From: Chitinophagaceae bacterium
Lineage (GTDB): Bacteria; Bacteroidota; Bacteroidia; Chitinophagales; Chitinophagaceae
DNA length: 64,000 bases
NCBI GenBank assembly: GCA_947447265.1
Contig: CANFKC010000003.1
Location: forward strand, 124,001-188,000
Direction: 5' to 3'
Part shown: piece after piece, positions 27,784 through 37,222 of the stretch
Layout: each line of letters begins with the position of its first letter
How positions within the stretch are numbered: the stretch's first letter is position 1
Position numbers and translations under genes: made by a program
Notes under the pieces: generated by a model
What the model was told of the DNA's origin: nothing
The model's database searches: none
The model's input: only the letters and a program-made list of their open reading frames with translations

Positions 27784-28500
27784 CTACAATTTTGGCTGAA
27801 ATATACTTTCGTCAACGGGTATATTCACCTCTACCGATTTTACGGTCATTGGCCCACCGCCCTCATTTTCAATGGTCATTTGAAAAACGATGCCTTCCGG
27901 CAGTTTCTTATAATTGCCAAAGGTGCAAGAAGTCTCGCTCTCTTTACCATTAGTTTTAGTTTTGGTAACTGATTTTATGACATAGTACGTGGCAGCGTCA
28001 AAATACTCTGTTTCTTCCTTGCCGTTGGTGTAGGTGAGTTTCAATTTATAGCACTCTGTACCTTCTACATCATCTTTACCCAGGTAAGTGACCTTTATTC
28101 CTTTTTTCTTATAATCAATTAATTCCCCCTGTATGTCCAGTTCATCCTGGCTTTCTTTTACCTCAGCGTCTGTCATTGCTTCAGGCTTCGCCGCCCCTTC
28201 AAAGGGTGAATAGTTCCAGCCCTTGGTTGGTGTGAGTATAGAATAACCCGTCATTCCACCCATGGTGAATTCTGATTTCATCCCCTTCATGTGCACATAG
28301 GTAATTACGATGGGCATTTCGGTGCCACCGGCATTCACACTGGTGGTCAGCCTCATGGTCTTAATCTTTTTCCAGTTGTCGACACCGCCTATTGCTGTAA
28401 GGTGCTTTTGTATAATGTCGTCGGCCGTTTGGGCTGTGGCAACCGAACTGGTTAATAATAATAGTCCAGCAGCGGCAATCATTGTTTTCATTGTGGTCAT
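27784..28500 (-). CDS. LolA-like exported protein, paralogue 3 of 3
   Basis: A 238-residue paralogue: signal peptide MKTMIAAAGLLLLTSSVATAQ, TADDIIQKHLTAIGGVDNWK, MKSEFTMGGMTGYSILTPTK, GWNYSPFEGAAKPEAM and VTYLGKDDVEGTECYKLKLT. The start could be 28500 or the in-frame ATG three codons later; a much longer extension reaches 28560 and overlaps the upstream Rieske gene, but it would spoil the signal peptide. The three proteins are clearly products of serial tandem duplication. Paralogues 2 and 3 are most alike. Confidence 0.7.
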   Translation of the reverse strand: MTTMKTMIAAAGLLLLTSSVATAQTADDIIQKHLTAIGGVDNWKKIKTMRLTTSVNAGGTEMPIVITYVHMKGMKSEFTMGGMTGYSILTPTKGWNYSPFEGAAKPEAMTDAEVKESQDELDIQGELIDYKKKGIKVTYLGKDDVEGTECYKLKLTYTNGKEETEYFDAATYYVIKSVTKTKTNGKESETSCTFGNYKKLPEGIVFQMTIENEGGGPMTVKSVEVNIPVDESIFQPKL

Positions 28501-28556
28501 AAGATGCAGGTTTGTGTATTCATGAAGATACGGAATGGCAATTAGAAAGTGCCCTG

Positions 28557-29639
28557 TCACTTGTTCATAAATTGCGCAATAAGGGAATGGAAGTGATGCG
28601 GCCCTTGTTCGCGCGTAACAGAGTAACGGCCATGGCTATAAAAACGGGAGCGGATGCCTCGCTGCACATTTTCAACAATTTCCTCGTCTTCCAGTTCTAC
28701 GGTATCCAGGCCATCGCCTGCGCCCTTTCCCAATTTACTTTCGTCCAGTACATAAGATAGAAAGCGCACTTTGCAGGTGCTGATGCCGGTTGGCTCAACA
28801 ATATTCACTGATAGGCCCCACGGGTAAAAGTTGAACATCATATTCGGGAAAACCCAGAAATAGTATGCCGCTACATTCTTGCCGTAATCTGCACTTAATG
28901 CGGGCAGGTCGAAACACTCATCGCCACTCTTGCCAATGCCCAATTGTAAATTACTGTAACGGAAAATTTCGGTAGTGTATTCCCCGAAATCAAGGGCCTC
29001 ATTAAGGCCGGCATGCACAAAGGGTATATGAAAACCCTCCAGGTAATTTTCGCAATAAAGCGCCCAGTTCGCTTTTACAACATAGTCTTTTGACTTTGCG
29101 GCATCATATTTCAATTCATGCACCGGAAACCAGCTGATGCGCGCCATCATCTCTCCTAAAAATGCGTCTGCTTTCATTGTCCGGCTCAGGGAAGTGAAAA
29201 GCAACTTACCCCATTTGAACAATGGCAGCTGGTGCAGGTCATCATCGGTAGTTGGGAAGTTTTCTACTTCTTTAAATTCGGGCATGCTCATAAACTTACC
29301 GTCCAGCGAAAACTGCCTCCCATGATACTTGCATTTCAGTTGGTTCACTTTGCAGGGTGCATAAGCAAGTATATTGCCGCGGTGTGTGCATACATTACTC
29401 AGGCAGCGGATTTCCCCTGTTCTATCTTTAGTGAGCAATAGAGGTTCATCTAAAAAGCCGGGCAGCAAAGTAAAGGGATGCACACTGTTGTTTTCCAGCG
29501 TGTCGGCATCGCCTACAAGTTGCCAGGAAGCAGCGAACAATTGTTCTTTCGAAGTTTCATAGCATTCGCCGGAGGTATAAAAGCTGGTAGCTATGGTTTT
29601 TGCCCTGGCGATATCTTCATCAATAATAAAATGTTGCAT
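28557..29639 (-). CDS. Rieske non-heme iron oxygenase, alpha-subunit type
   Basis: The 360-residue protein has an N-terminal Rieske [2Fe-2S] domain with ligands C84 and H86 (NVCTHRGNIL) and C103 and H106 (LKCKYHGRQF). The catalytic domain has the mononuclear-iron signature ALYCENYLEGFHIPFVH, with H204 and H209 as ligands and N198/E201 nearby. The overall pattern resembles choline monooxygenase and other single-component aromatic-ring-hydroxylase alpha subunits. The substrate is unknown. No ferredoxin or reductase gene is adjacent, so electrons must come from elsewhere. I start at the ATG at 29639; an in-frame GTG three codons earlier is less likely. Confidence 0.85.
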   Translation of the reverse strand: MQHFIIDEDIARAKTIATSFYTSGECYETSKEQLFAASWQLVGDADTLENNSVHPFTLLPGFLDEPLLLTKDRTGEIRCLSNVCTHRGNILAYAPCKVNQLKCKYHGRQFSLDGKFMSMPEFKEVENFPTTDDDLHQLPLFKWGKLLFTSLSRTMKADAFLGEMMARISWFPVHELKYDAAKSKDYVVKANWALYCENYLEGFHIPFVHAGLNEALDFGEYTTEIFRYSNLQLGIGKSGDECFDLPALSADYGKNVAAYYFWVFPNMMFNFYPWGLSVNIVEPTGISTCKVRFLSYVLDESKLGKGAGDGLDTVELEDEEIVENVQRGIRSRFYSHGRYSVTREQGPHHFHSLIAQFMNK

Positions 29640-29699
29640 ACGCAGCACGTATTTTAATAAAGATAAGAGTTTACCTTATTGGCAGTTAGCAGATGCTTA

Positions 29700-31394
29700 T
29701 CAATTTTGTACTACGTTCCTTTTACGCATATCTACCGATTTCCATTCTTTACCCACCTGATATAACAACTGGTATTGGTTTGCCGGGTGTTTAAGGGTGA
29801 GTTGGTACCAGCGCCCAGGGTTTTTGAGCGTAAGCTTGTATTCGCCGTTTTCGTAGCTGTGTCCGCCCTTCATTTGGTACCACCACCAGGTACCCCATTG
29901 GTTTAAGGTTACGTTAAGGGTACTGTCATTTATTACGGTAACGTTCGCGCCATCTTCGGGTGTAAGCATATTGTAGGCCAGTGCATCGTAAACGGGAGCA
30001 TTGATCTTTGCAGCCTGGAATAAACCATTGTACATCAGTTTAAACTCGCTGGGCTCTTCAGCCCCTATCATGGCAGCACCGTGCATGGTTTGCGGCAGGT
30101 TAAGCAATATTACAGTTTTACCATTCGATGCAGGGAAGGTATGTAACAGGCTGTCGATAATACGTTCTGATTTCATCCAGTACCTGGCCACCTGTATCGT
30201 AAAACGGATGTTTAGGAGCGCATAGGCCGCTATTATGGCTACTCTTATAAACGTGATGGAAATATAGCTTACCAGCAGGGCGATGAGCAGATAGAGAAAA
30301 GCATTGGTAAAATAAGTGTATCTATCGTAGACTACTAAAAACTGTTGCTCAAACCAGAGTGGTACTAACAAAGCCAACGTTATGAATACCCAGCCAAATA
30401 ATAAAGCGGCTACCTTGCCCTTGCTGGTAAAAGTGCGGAAGTAGAAAAGTATATATGCCGTGAGCAAAGCCACAATTGCATAAAAGGAAATAATACCTGC
30501 GCGCGAATCGCAAAATGCATATACCATGCGGCGTGCATCATCGCTCATAAACCTGCCCAGGAAAATAATGTGGAACAGATGTTTTGCTGGTTTGCCCAGG
30601 CCGATATCCGGAGCGGAGGTAATGGCGCTGGTGCCGATATGCGCTACCCACCCCCCATACACCACCCGGAACAAAATAAGGTGTATAGCAAATACAAGAA
30701 GTTGCGGCGCAAAAATATAGGCCAATGTTTTTTTGAGGTATAGCTTACGGTAGGGGTGGCTGTGTTTGTAGAAATAGGTCATGGTGAGCAGCAGCCACGG
30801 AGTAATGTAAAAAATCTCCAGCGAGAACGACGACAGGAAGAACAGCACACCCGCTATGATTGCGTACTTTTTATGTGCAGTAACAATATACTCGTGCGCA
30901 AGATTAAGGATGAGTAAAATAAGCATTAACCCCTGTAGAAAATGGAACGAAGGTTCCCACACAACTACCTCAGCTATATGAGGCGCTACACAAAAGAGTA
31001 TTACCCCTGCCAATGAAATAAAGCCCTGCTTGCTTACTTCAATATCATGCAGCAGTGTGTTGCTGAGTTTGTAGAGCAAAAAGGCATTTATGGCATGCAT
31101 GGTTACAAATAAGTAATGCCAAAAGAACGGGTTGGTGCCCATTAACTTAAAAAATATCCAGGTATTGAATTGTGTGAACTGATACAGGCTCTGGCCGTGG
31201 TAGTGGGTACGGTTTACATTATCCCAGAAACCATGTTGTTGCATCTGGTCGAGCCAGCCGGTATAGTCTGCAACGAACCCTGCTTTTTGTGCAGGAAGGT
31301 ACAGAAGGGCAGTAAGCAGCCACAGGCCAATAAAAACCCAGCCAGCGCCAAGTGGCTTTGTCAAAAAATAATACCTGTTTTTTAGTTGTGGCAT
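29700..31394 (-). CDS. Polytopic membrane protein with a soluble C-terminal domain shared with MgtE
   Basis: The 564-residue protein has about 10-11 transmembrane helices over residues 15-410, and an extracytoplasmic loop DYTGWLDQMQQHGFWDNVNR after the first helix. This is the layout of GT-C/PMT-like membrane glycosyltransferases or O-antigen-type proteins, but no catalytic motif was confirmed. After a soluble region (about 420-488), residues 489-564 align without gaps to the last 76 residues of the nearby MgtE (24 identities, including NDST, HP, GK and WKSV). The ATG at 31394 directly follows a consensus promoter (31407-31435), which rules out the upstream TTG. Confidence 0.6.
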   Translation of the reverse strand: MPQLKNRYYFLTKPLGAGWVFIGLWLLTALLYLPAQKAGFVADYTGWLDQMQQHGFWDNVNRTHYHGQSLYQFTQFNTWIFFKLMGTNPFFWHYLFVTMHAINAFLLYKLSNTLLHDIEVSKQGFISLAGVILFCVAPHIAEVVVWEPSFHFLQGLMLILLILNLAHEYIVTAHKKYAIIAGVLFFLSSFSLEIFYITPWLLLTMTYFYKHSHPYRKLYLKKTLAYIFAPQLLVFAIHLILFRVVYGGWVAHIGTSAITSAPDIGLGKPAKHLFHIIFLGRFMSDDARRMVYAFCDSRAGIISFYAIVALLTAYILFYFRTFTSKGKVAALLFGWVFITLALLVPLWFEQQFLVVYDRYTYFTNAFLYLLIALLVSYISITFIRVAIIAAYALLNIRFTIQVARYWMKSERIIDSLLHTFPASNGKTVILLNLPQTMHGAAMIGAEEPSEFKLMYNGLFQAAKINAPVYDALAYNMLTPEDGANVTVINDSTLNVTLNQWGTWWWYQMKGGHSYENGEYKLTLKNPGRWYQLTLKHPANQYQLLYQVGKEWKSVDMRKRNVVQN

Positions 31395-31406
31395 AGTTAT
31401 GCACAA

Positions 31407-31435
31407 CAAATATAACTACTAATATAATGGCTCAA
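31407..31435 (-). promoter_or_regulatory. Promoter TTG-N18-TATATTTG with very short leader
   Basis: On the minus strand TTG (31435-31433) is 18 bases from TATATTTG (31414-31407). The gene's ATG at 31394 follows 12 bases after the -7 element, so only about 6 leader bases are expected. Confidence 0.7.
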
Positions 31436-31605
31436 TGGCCTAATTGCCCCAAAGGCCCGCTGTGCTTGATTAATGCCCGGAATGAGCCAGGTGTGGTTCT
31501 CGGCTGAAATGTAGTATTTGCCAGAAAGTTGTTCTTTAATGAAGAACAAATTTTTTAAAAATATTTTTGGAGGGAAGTAGGCTGTCAGAAGTAGCATTGC
31601 ATAGT

Positions 31606-31650
31606 AAATAAATAAAGAAGCCGGCTTTCCGCCGGCTTCTTTATTTATTT
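31606..31650. terminator. 20-base-pair perfect terminator hairpin
   Basis: Left arm 31606-31625 (starts AAATAAATAAAG) and right arm 31631-31650 are perfect reverse complements around TTTCC. The core is GAAGCCGGC/GCCGGCTTC and both flanks are A/T-rich, so it can terminate in either direction. It lies 10 bases beyond the stop of the T9SS cargo gene. Confidence 0.9.
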
Positions 31651-31660
31651 AACGATCTGC

Positions 31661-33379
31661 TTATTGTTTTTCAAATTTTATGGTCTTGTTGCCATTTGCC
31701 CCTTTCAGGGTAACATAATATATACCCGGAACAAGCGAGTGAACATTTACTTTCACCTCTGCCTGGCCTATATCTTGTGTATTAACTAATTGCCCTGTTA
31801 TATTATAAATGGACAAGGTTTTATAAGCACCTGCCTCTGCTTTTATGGTCAGCACATCGGTTACAGGATTAGGATATAGTTCTACCTGCGACAGGTGGGT
31901 CTGTGTTCTTACATTGCCAGGCACCGGAATTTTGCTGTACACAGTATTCGTCATTACCACAGGGTTAGTATCAAAATAGATACCCACACGGTTTGCGATA
32001 ACGGTACCCGGAGCCAATGTTGATTTCGCTTTTATGGAAAAAGATACCATTCCCCTGCACACATCATGATGGATGCTATCGGGCAACATTATATTGGGGA
32101 AATCGAATTTCAGGATATTCGCCCCTGAGTCATTATACCTTAGCACATTTACCTGATGTGTGCTTGCTATGGTCCGGAAAGTACTTATATCCAGGTAGCT
32201 GGATAGCGTATCCATTATGTGAATATTATGAGCGGTATCATTGCCGTCATTCTCAAACTCCAGCATATACTCCAGCCTTGTACCAGCGGTAATGTCGCCT
32301 GATGGGGTTACTGATTTACGGTTGGGATCAAGAGCAGCCTTTACTGTATCGCACCTTACCACTACATTATTTGTAGTATCGGCATCACCTGTTGTCGGTG
32401 TTACAGTAAATCTGGTATTCACCGTATCTCCTAATGTAAGCGTAGATGTAGGGGTTAATGCAACCAAAATGCACTCCGGCATGTTGTTGATAACCGTCCC
32501 TGCATTAATTGTTACAGTTGTGCCGGTCACCGTATAGGTAAGCGTTGATGGGTATACAGCTCTAAATGCGAATCTAGGGCTAAAGTCAAACTTCACCGTT
32601 GCGGCAGTTCCGCTGCAAGTTGAATTGATCAGGTAGATAAATGCGTAATTGGCGAATCTACCTGCCAGTGCAGGCCAGAATCCAGCCCATATCTTCAGGT
32701 CAAACGTCGAAGAACTGGAACTGCACGCAAACCCAAAATACTTTGTTGTAGCCGCAGCAGAAGTTGCAGGTACCGTATCATATAATATGCCAGTGGAGGG
32801 GCATGTGACGCTCAAGCCTCCCGGTGGTGTAAGTAGTTTGAACGCATATACCGTACCCGGGGGGCCATATGCCACATAACCCGCACCTGACAGCATAGTA
32901 CATGTATCAATAGGCACCCCCGCAGAATCTATCTCAAAAGTGCTGCCGCCAAACATGCCGGTTTCACCGGCATCACAAACACAGTTACTGTTTGCGTCAA
33001 TATATGCCTCTACGGGCAACATGCGGCAGTGAAGAAGAACACTGTAGATGAAAACCACTGAATCATAACGTGTTGTTCCGGAAAACAGCACCAATTTTAC
33101 AGTATAAGTGCCCGTTGTTGCATACGTATGCCAAACTGTGTCATGGCCTGCCGGCCCAAAGCATCTAACACCTAAACTACTGGAACTTGTTCCATCTCCA
33201 AAGTATGCCATAATGTTTTGCCCGCTAGTACATCCGGTCGTAGTAACGACAAAACTGGTGACACCACACCACGAAGGATAATCGTATTCAGTATGGGTAG
33301 CGATGGTTTGAGCGTTTGCTTTTGTCCCGGCGATAGCGACAAGAAAGAAGGCAGCAAATAGGTAAATTAAGTTCTTCAT
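31661..33379 (-). CDS. Secreted protein with PKD-like and DUF11-like domains and a T9SS sorting domain
   Basis: The 572-residue protein has a signal peptide (KNLIYLFAAFFLVAIAGTKANAQ). A PKD-like segment follows around residues 45-110 (AYFGDGTSSS, WHTYATTGTYTVKLVLF). The middle holds Thr/Ser-rich beta domains, and about 345-480 is a DUF11-like conserved repeat (PNRKSVTPSGDITAGTRLEY, NDGNDTAHNIHIMDTLSSYL, NRVGIYFDTNPVVMTNTV). The end (about 500-572) is a type A T9SS C-terminal domain: VELYPNPVTDVLTIKAEAG, LSIYNITGQLV, LVPGIYYVTLKGANG. It should be exported by Sec, then by T9SS to the surface, where the sorting domain is normally cleaved. The substrate or ligand is unknown. Confidence 0.85.
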   Translation of the reverse strand: MKNLIYLFAAFFLVAIAGTKANAQTIATHTEYDYPSWCGVTSFVVTTTGCTSGQNIMAYFGDGTSSSSLGVRCFGPAGHDTVWHTYATTGTYTVKLVLFSGTTRYDSVVFIYSVLLHCRMLPVEAYIDANSNCVCDAGETGMFGGSTFEIDSAGVPIDTCTMLSGAGYVAYGPPGTVYAFKLLTPPGGLSVTCPSTGILYDTVPATSAAATTKYFGFACSSSSSTFDLKIWAGFWPALAGRFANYAFIYLINSTCSGTAATVKFDFSPRFAFRAVYPSTLTYTVTGTTVTINAGTVINNMPECILVALTPTSTLTLGDTVNTRFTVTPTTGDADTTNNVVVRCDTVKAALDPNRKSVTPSGDITAGTRLEYMLEFENDGNDTAHNIHIMDTLSSYLDISTFRTIASTHQVNVLRYNDSGANILKFDFPNIMLPDSIHHDVCRGMVSFSIKAKSTLAPGTVIANRVGIYFDTNPVVMTNTVYSKIPVPGNVRTQTHLSQVELYPNPVTDVLTIKAEAGAYKTLSIYNITGQLVNTQDIGQAEVKVNVHSLVPGIYYVTLKGANGNKTIKFEKQ

Positions 33380-33650
33380 AAAATGTTGATTTTAAATGTT
33401 GGTTAATATGAAGACGAGATTTTATAATTAAACGTTAGCATTTTTCCGAAATTTTTTTTCAGATTTGAAAAACTGCAAACCCCGGCGCTTTAGCACCCCT
33501 AAAATGCTCAAAAAAATGTCAGCTTTGGTACATTAAGTGCATTTCAACAGGTGCGCTGCGCGCGCTTACCAAACTGGTGAGCCGGAGCGTATATATGGGT
33601 TGATGGGTTAGAAAGGAAAGCCCGCTAATGAATAATTGCCGCTAGATTGG

Positions 33651-35375
33651 TTATTTTCTGAGTGCAGGCTTCGTGCTCAGCTCTACGCTTTTCCACAATT
33701 TACCTGCAGGGTATATGAGCATAGTGTTTTCTTTCGGATGCCTGATGGTAACATCATAATAACCCCAGCCTGCCGCTAGTTTTAATGAATAGTCATCATC
33801 CTGGTACATGCCATCGGTTTTCGCAAAATGCCATCCCTTCATTAAATCTGCGCTAAGGGGTACCCTTATTGTACTGTCATTAACCAGGTAAGGCATATCA
33901 TTAGCATTGGTTGATGGTGCCATAGCTAGAGTGATAATGGTGTTATCGCCCACATGGGTAATATTCAGCGGAGATTTGTCAGTGCTCTTCAATAAAGTAC
34001 CGCTTAATATCACGGCGGCAAAACTGAAGTAGATGATGAGGCCGGTCACGTCAACCAACGTAGCCACAAACGGCGCGGATGAGGTTGCAGGGTCCAGCTT
34101 TATACGTTTCAATATCATGGGTATCATACTACCGCTTAACGTTCCCCACAACACAATACCTATCAAAGAGAAAGAAACAGTTAGAGCTGTCAGGTACCAA
34201 TAATCTCCCGAGGCCTTCATACCATAATTTGCCCAGCCCAGCTTTTGCCAGATTGCTATGCGCACAAACCCTATAATACCTAATATAAGCCCGAGTGTTA
34301 AACCCGATAGTATTTCCCGTCGCATTACATACCACCATTTCCGGGTAGTCAATTCATTGAGGGCCATAGCACGGATAATAAGTGTAGCCGCCTGTGAGCC
34401 ACTATTGCCGCCGCTTGATATGATGAGCGGGACAAATAGAGAAAGTACAAGGGCCGCATCCAGTTCGCTCTGAAAATGGCCCATCGCAGTAGCCGTCAGC
34501 ATTTCACTCAGGAAGAGAATAATAAGCCAAACCGCCCTTTTACGTATAAGTGTAAAAAAAGGTGTTTTTACATACGGCAGGTCCAGCGATTCCAAACCAC
34601 CGAACTGTTGTATTTCTTTGGTATCTTTTTCTTCCGCTTCATCAATAACATCATCAATAGTTACCACCCCCATTACCACATTATTGCTGTTGGTAACGGG
34701 TATGGCTACGCGGTCATATTCTTTAAATTTTTGTATGGCACTGTCAATACTATCCTGTATATCCAGTTTTACATAAAAGCCATCCATAATGTCGGCAATG
34801 GTTTTGCCATGCTCATTGAGCACCAGGCGGCGAATAGGTATATCATCCACCAGTTTGCCATCATTGTCTACCACAAAAATTACGTTGGCAGCCGGGGTAT
34901 CAGTATAGAAGCGGCGTAAATGTTCCCTGGCCTGGCCAATGGTCCATTCTTTGCGTACAGTAGTAAAGTTGGTATTTATTAGGCGGGCCACACTTTTTTC
35001 AGGGTAGCCTAACAGGTCGTAGGTAGCGAGGCGGTTTTTATCATTCAGTAGGTTCAGGTATTCGGTTACCTCAATACCATCCAGTATGTCGAAAAAAGAA
35101 ACCCGGTCGTTAGAAGTAAGGCTGTTTAGTATTTTTGAAACCTGCTGACGCGGCATGTCTTCGGTTACACTGCGCTGCGAAACGTGGTCGAGGTAAGGGA
35201 ATATGGTAATTTGTACAGGCTCGGGCAACGCAAGGTAAGTATGTACTGCATGGTCCCTTGGCAGCGACTCCAGCAATTTAGATACTTCCGTTGCATAGTC
35301 TTCATCCTTGCTGTGCAGCAAGAGATCGCTGAGGTCTCCCTCCAGAACTTTTTCTCTCAGATCCTGAACCAGCAT
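33651..35375 (-). CDS. mgtE: Magnesium transporter MgtE with an extra C-terminal domain
   Basis: The 574-residue protein has the MgtE layout: an N-terminal helical superfamily domain (about 1-130), paired CBS domains (about 130-255; NVIFVVDNDGKLVDDIPIR, VAIPVTNSNNVVMGVVTIDD) and a five-helix membrane domain (about 285-455) with the pore signature PLIISSGGNSGSQAATLIIR and DPATSSAPFVATLVDVTGL. These channels admit Mg2+ and are gated by Mg2+ binding to the N and CBS domains. Typical members end at ~450 residues; here about 115 more follow the last helix. Residues 499-574 match the C-terminus of the membrane protein at 29700-31394, an unusual fusion. Confidence 0.9.
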   Translation of the reverse strand: MLVQDLREKVLEGDLSDLLLHSKDEDYATEVSKLLESLPRDHAVHTYLALPEPVQITIFPYLDHVSQRSVTEDMPRQQVSKILNSLTSNDRVSFFDILDGIEVTEYLNLLNDKNRLATYDLLGYPEKSVARLINTNFTTVRKEWTIGQAREHLRRFYTDTPAANVIFVVDNDGKLVDDIPIRRLVLNEHGKTIADIMDGFYVKLDIQDSIDSAIQKFKEYDRVAIPVTNSNNVVMGVVTIDDVIDEAEEKDTKEIQQFGGLESLDLPYVKTPFFTLIRKRAVWLIILFLSEMLTATAMGHFQSELDAALVLSLFVPLIISSGGNSGSQAATLIIRAMALNELTTRKWWYVMRREILSGLTLGLILGIIGFVRIAIWQKLGWANYGMKASGDYWYLTALTVSFSLIGIVLWGTLSGSMIPMILKRIKLDPATSSAPFVATLVDVTGLIIYFSFAAVILSGTLLKSTDKSPLNITHVGDNTIITLAMAPSTNANDMPYLVNDSTIRVPLSADLMKGWHFAKTDGMYQDDDYSLKLAAGWGYYDVTIRHPKENTMLIYPAGKLWKSVELSTKPALRK

Positions 35376-35603
35376 TATCAGCGCCCATTTTACAGATTTA
35401 AAATTCCAAATATCCCGAAAATTGCCTCTTTTACAAGGCGGTTCATTTGGGTACGCAAAATTAGCCTTATTTCTTTAGTGAGCGTATTTTATTTGTATAA
35501 ACATGACTGTAAACACATCAAGATAAAGTAGCAACATTCTACTGTTGTAATCGTGCTTAAAAACTAGTGTTGTACATTCGCTGTTATATTTTACCTGGCA
35601 TAT

Positions 35604-37154
35604 ATGCGTTACCCGAATAATAAATTGTACCTGCTTTCAGGCATTGCTGCTGGCTTGTTGTTTTTAGCGGCCTGTGCTGATAAGCCTAAAGAGGTGCCTG
35701 CATACGATACCGATTTCTGTTCGAAGATCCATTTCAGTGATTCCACCAGGCTTTCGCAGGAACTGGCACCAGTTGCTGATAGCATGATGGCTAAGACAGG
35801 CGTCTATGTGCTGGAAGATGGCAGCAACGCCATGATAGCCCGTGCCTGGTTGTGTGAGAATGCCGAGAAAACCATTGATATACAATACTTTATATTTTCT
35901 ACCGATAATGTGGGCCTCATAGCCTGCGATTACCTGGTACGTGCCGCCGACCGTGGCGTTAAGGTGCGCATACTCATTGATGATATGCTGGTAGATGCTA
36001 CTCCGCACGATATACTTACCCTGGACTCTCATGAAAATATTGAAATCAAAATATACAATCCCGGCGTAAATCTTGGTAAAAGCCTGCCCGGCAAGCTTGC
36101 CAAAATGGCTACCGACTTTGCGAGCGCTAACCAGCGCATGCACAATAAAACTTTTAATGTTGACGATAGGGTAGTAATAACCGGCGGCCGTAACATAGCG
36201 GATGAATATTTCGACTATGACCACGAATACAATTTCCGCGATAGGGATGTGCTATTGCTGGGTAAAACAGCTGCAACGGTGCATACATCCTTTGAGCAGT
36301 TCTGGAACAATCCGCTGAGCGTGCCAATAACAGAGCTGGTGCAAGATAGCAGTGTACACCCCAAAGCAAAAGAACGTTTTGACCGCCTGCACCAATATGC
36401 CTGTAACCCAGCCAACTTCTGGCCACAAGTGCGTACGCGCATTGAAAAACTACCAGAGGTATTCAGGGCTATTCAAAAAAGTGGTAACCTCACCTGGACC
36501 GATAGCGTGACCTACGTCTCTGATATACCGGGCAAGAACAGGGAAGGTGGTTTGCACGGTGGCGGCAATACTACCAATGCATTAACAGACCTTATCCGTA
36601 ATGCCAGGAAAACTATCGATATTCAGTCGCCCTACCTTATTACAGCCACAGAAGGTCTTGATGTCTTCCGGGAGGCTGTTACCCGCGGCGTTAAGATACG
36701 CATACTCACTAACAGCCTCGCCTCAACAGATAATTTGCCTGCTTTTGGCGGGTACCAAAAGGTAAGGAAGCAACTGCTGAGCACTGGAGTACGCATTTTT
36801 GAGTTTAAGCCGGATGCCAAAGAACGATATACCATAATGACCGGCGAATTGCAGCAGAAAATGAACTACACACCTATTTTCGGGCTACATGCAAAATCGA
36901 TGGTAGTAGATGGGAAGATAACGGTAATAGGCACTTTTAACCTTGACCCGCGCAGTGCCAATCTCAATTCGGAATGCGTTTCCATAATCAGATCAGAAAA
37001 AGTTGCCGCCGGAGTTTTAAAAGGAATGGAGGAAGAATTTAAACCTGAAAACTCCTGGGAAACCACACTGAAATATAATCCTGATGTGGAAGCCGGAACT
37101 TTAAAGCGCGCCAAAACCTGGAGCCGGAAAGTTGTTCCTAAAAAGATATTGTAG
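35604..37154 (+). CDS. Phospholipase D-like lipoprotein (cardiolipin synthase-type)
   Basis: The 516-residue protein has a lipoprotein signal with lipobox LAAC (C24), so it is predicted membrane-anchored in the periplasm. Two HKD motifs define the PLD superfamily: H180/K182/D187 in MHNKTFNVDDRVVITGGRN and H429/K431/D436 in LHAKSMVVDGKITVIGTFN. Each is followed by the expected Gly-Ser/Thr-Asn stretch. The domain order and the DIQYFIFSTDNVG segment before the first motif resemble YmdC/ClsC-like enzymes, which make cardiolipin from phosphatidylglycerol and another phospholipid. The exact substrate is not determinable here. It is convergent with yiaA, across a hairpin at 37178-37206. Confidence 0.85.
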   Translation: MRYPNNKLYLLSGIAAGLLFLAACADKPKEVPAYDTDFCSKIHFSDSTRLSQELAPVADSMMAKTGVYVLEDGSNAMIARAWLCENAEKTIDIQYFIFSTDNVGLIACDYLVRAADRGVKVRILIDDMLVDATPHDILTLDSHENIEIKIYNPGVNLGKSLPGKLAKMATDFASANQRMHNKTFNVDDRVVITGGRNIADEYFDYDHEYNFRDRDVLLLGKTAATVHTSFEQFWNNPLSVPITELVQDSSVHPKAKERFDRLHQYACNPANFWPQVRTRIEKLPEVFRAIQKSGNLTWTDSVTYVSDIPGKNREGGLHGGGNTTNALTDLIRNARKTIDIQSPYLITATEGLDVFREAVTRGVKIRILTNSLASTDNLPAFGGYQKVRKQLLSTGVRIFEFKPDAKERYTIMTGELQQKMNYTPIFGLHAKSMVVDGKITVIGTFNLDPRSANLNSECVSIIRSEKVAAGVLKGMEEEFKPENSWETTLKYNPDVEAGTLKRAKTWSRKVVPKKIL

Positions 37155-37177
37155 CAAATATATAACCTTAAGAAAAG

Positions 37178-37206
37178 CTATGCCAACTTGTGGTAAGTTG
37201 GCATAG
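37178..37206. terminator. Hairpin between convergent PLD-like and yiaA genes
   Basis: CTATGCCAACTT and AAGTTGGCATAG form a perfect 12-base stem around GTGGT, in the 68-base gap between two convergent stops. Only short A/T runs flank it, so termination strength is uncertain. Confidence 0.6.
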
Positions 37207-37222
37207 TAAAGAAGGCTTGTGA

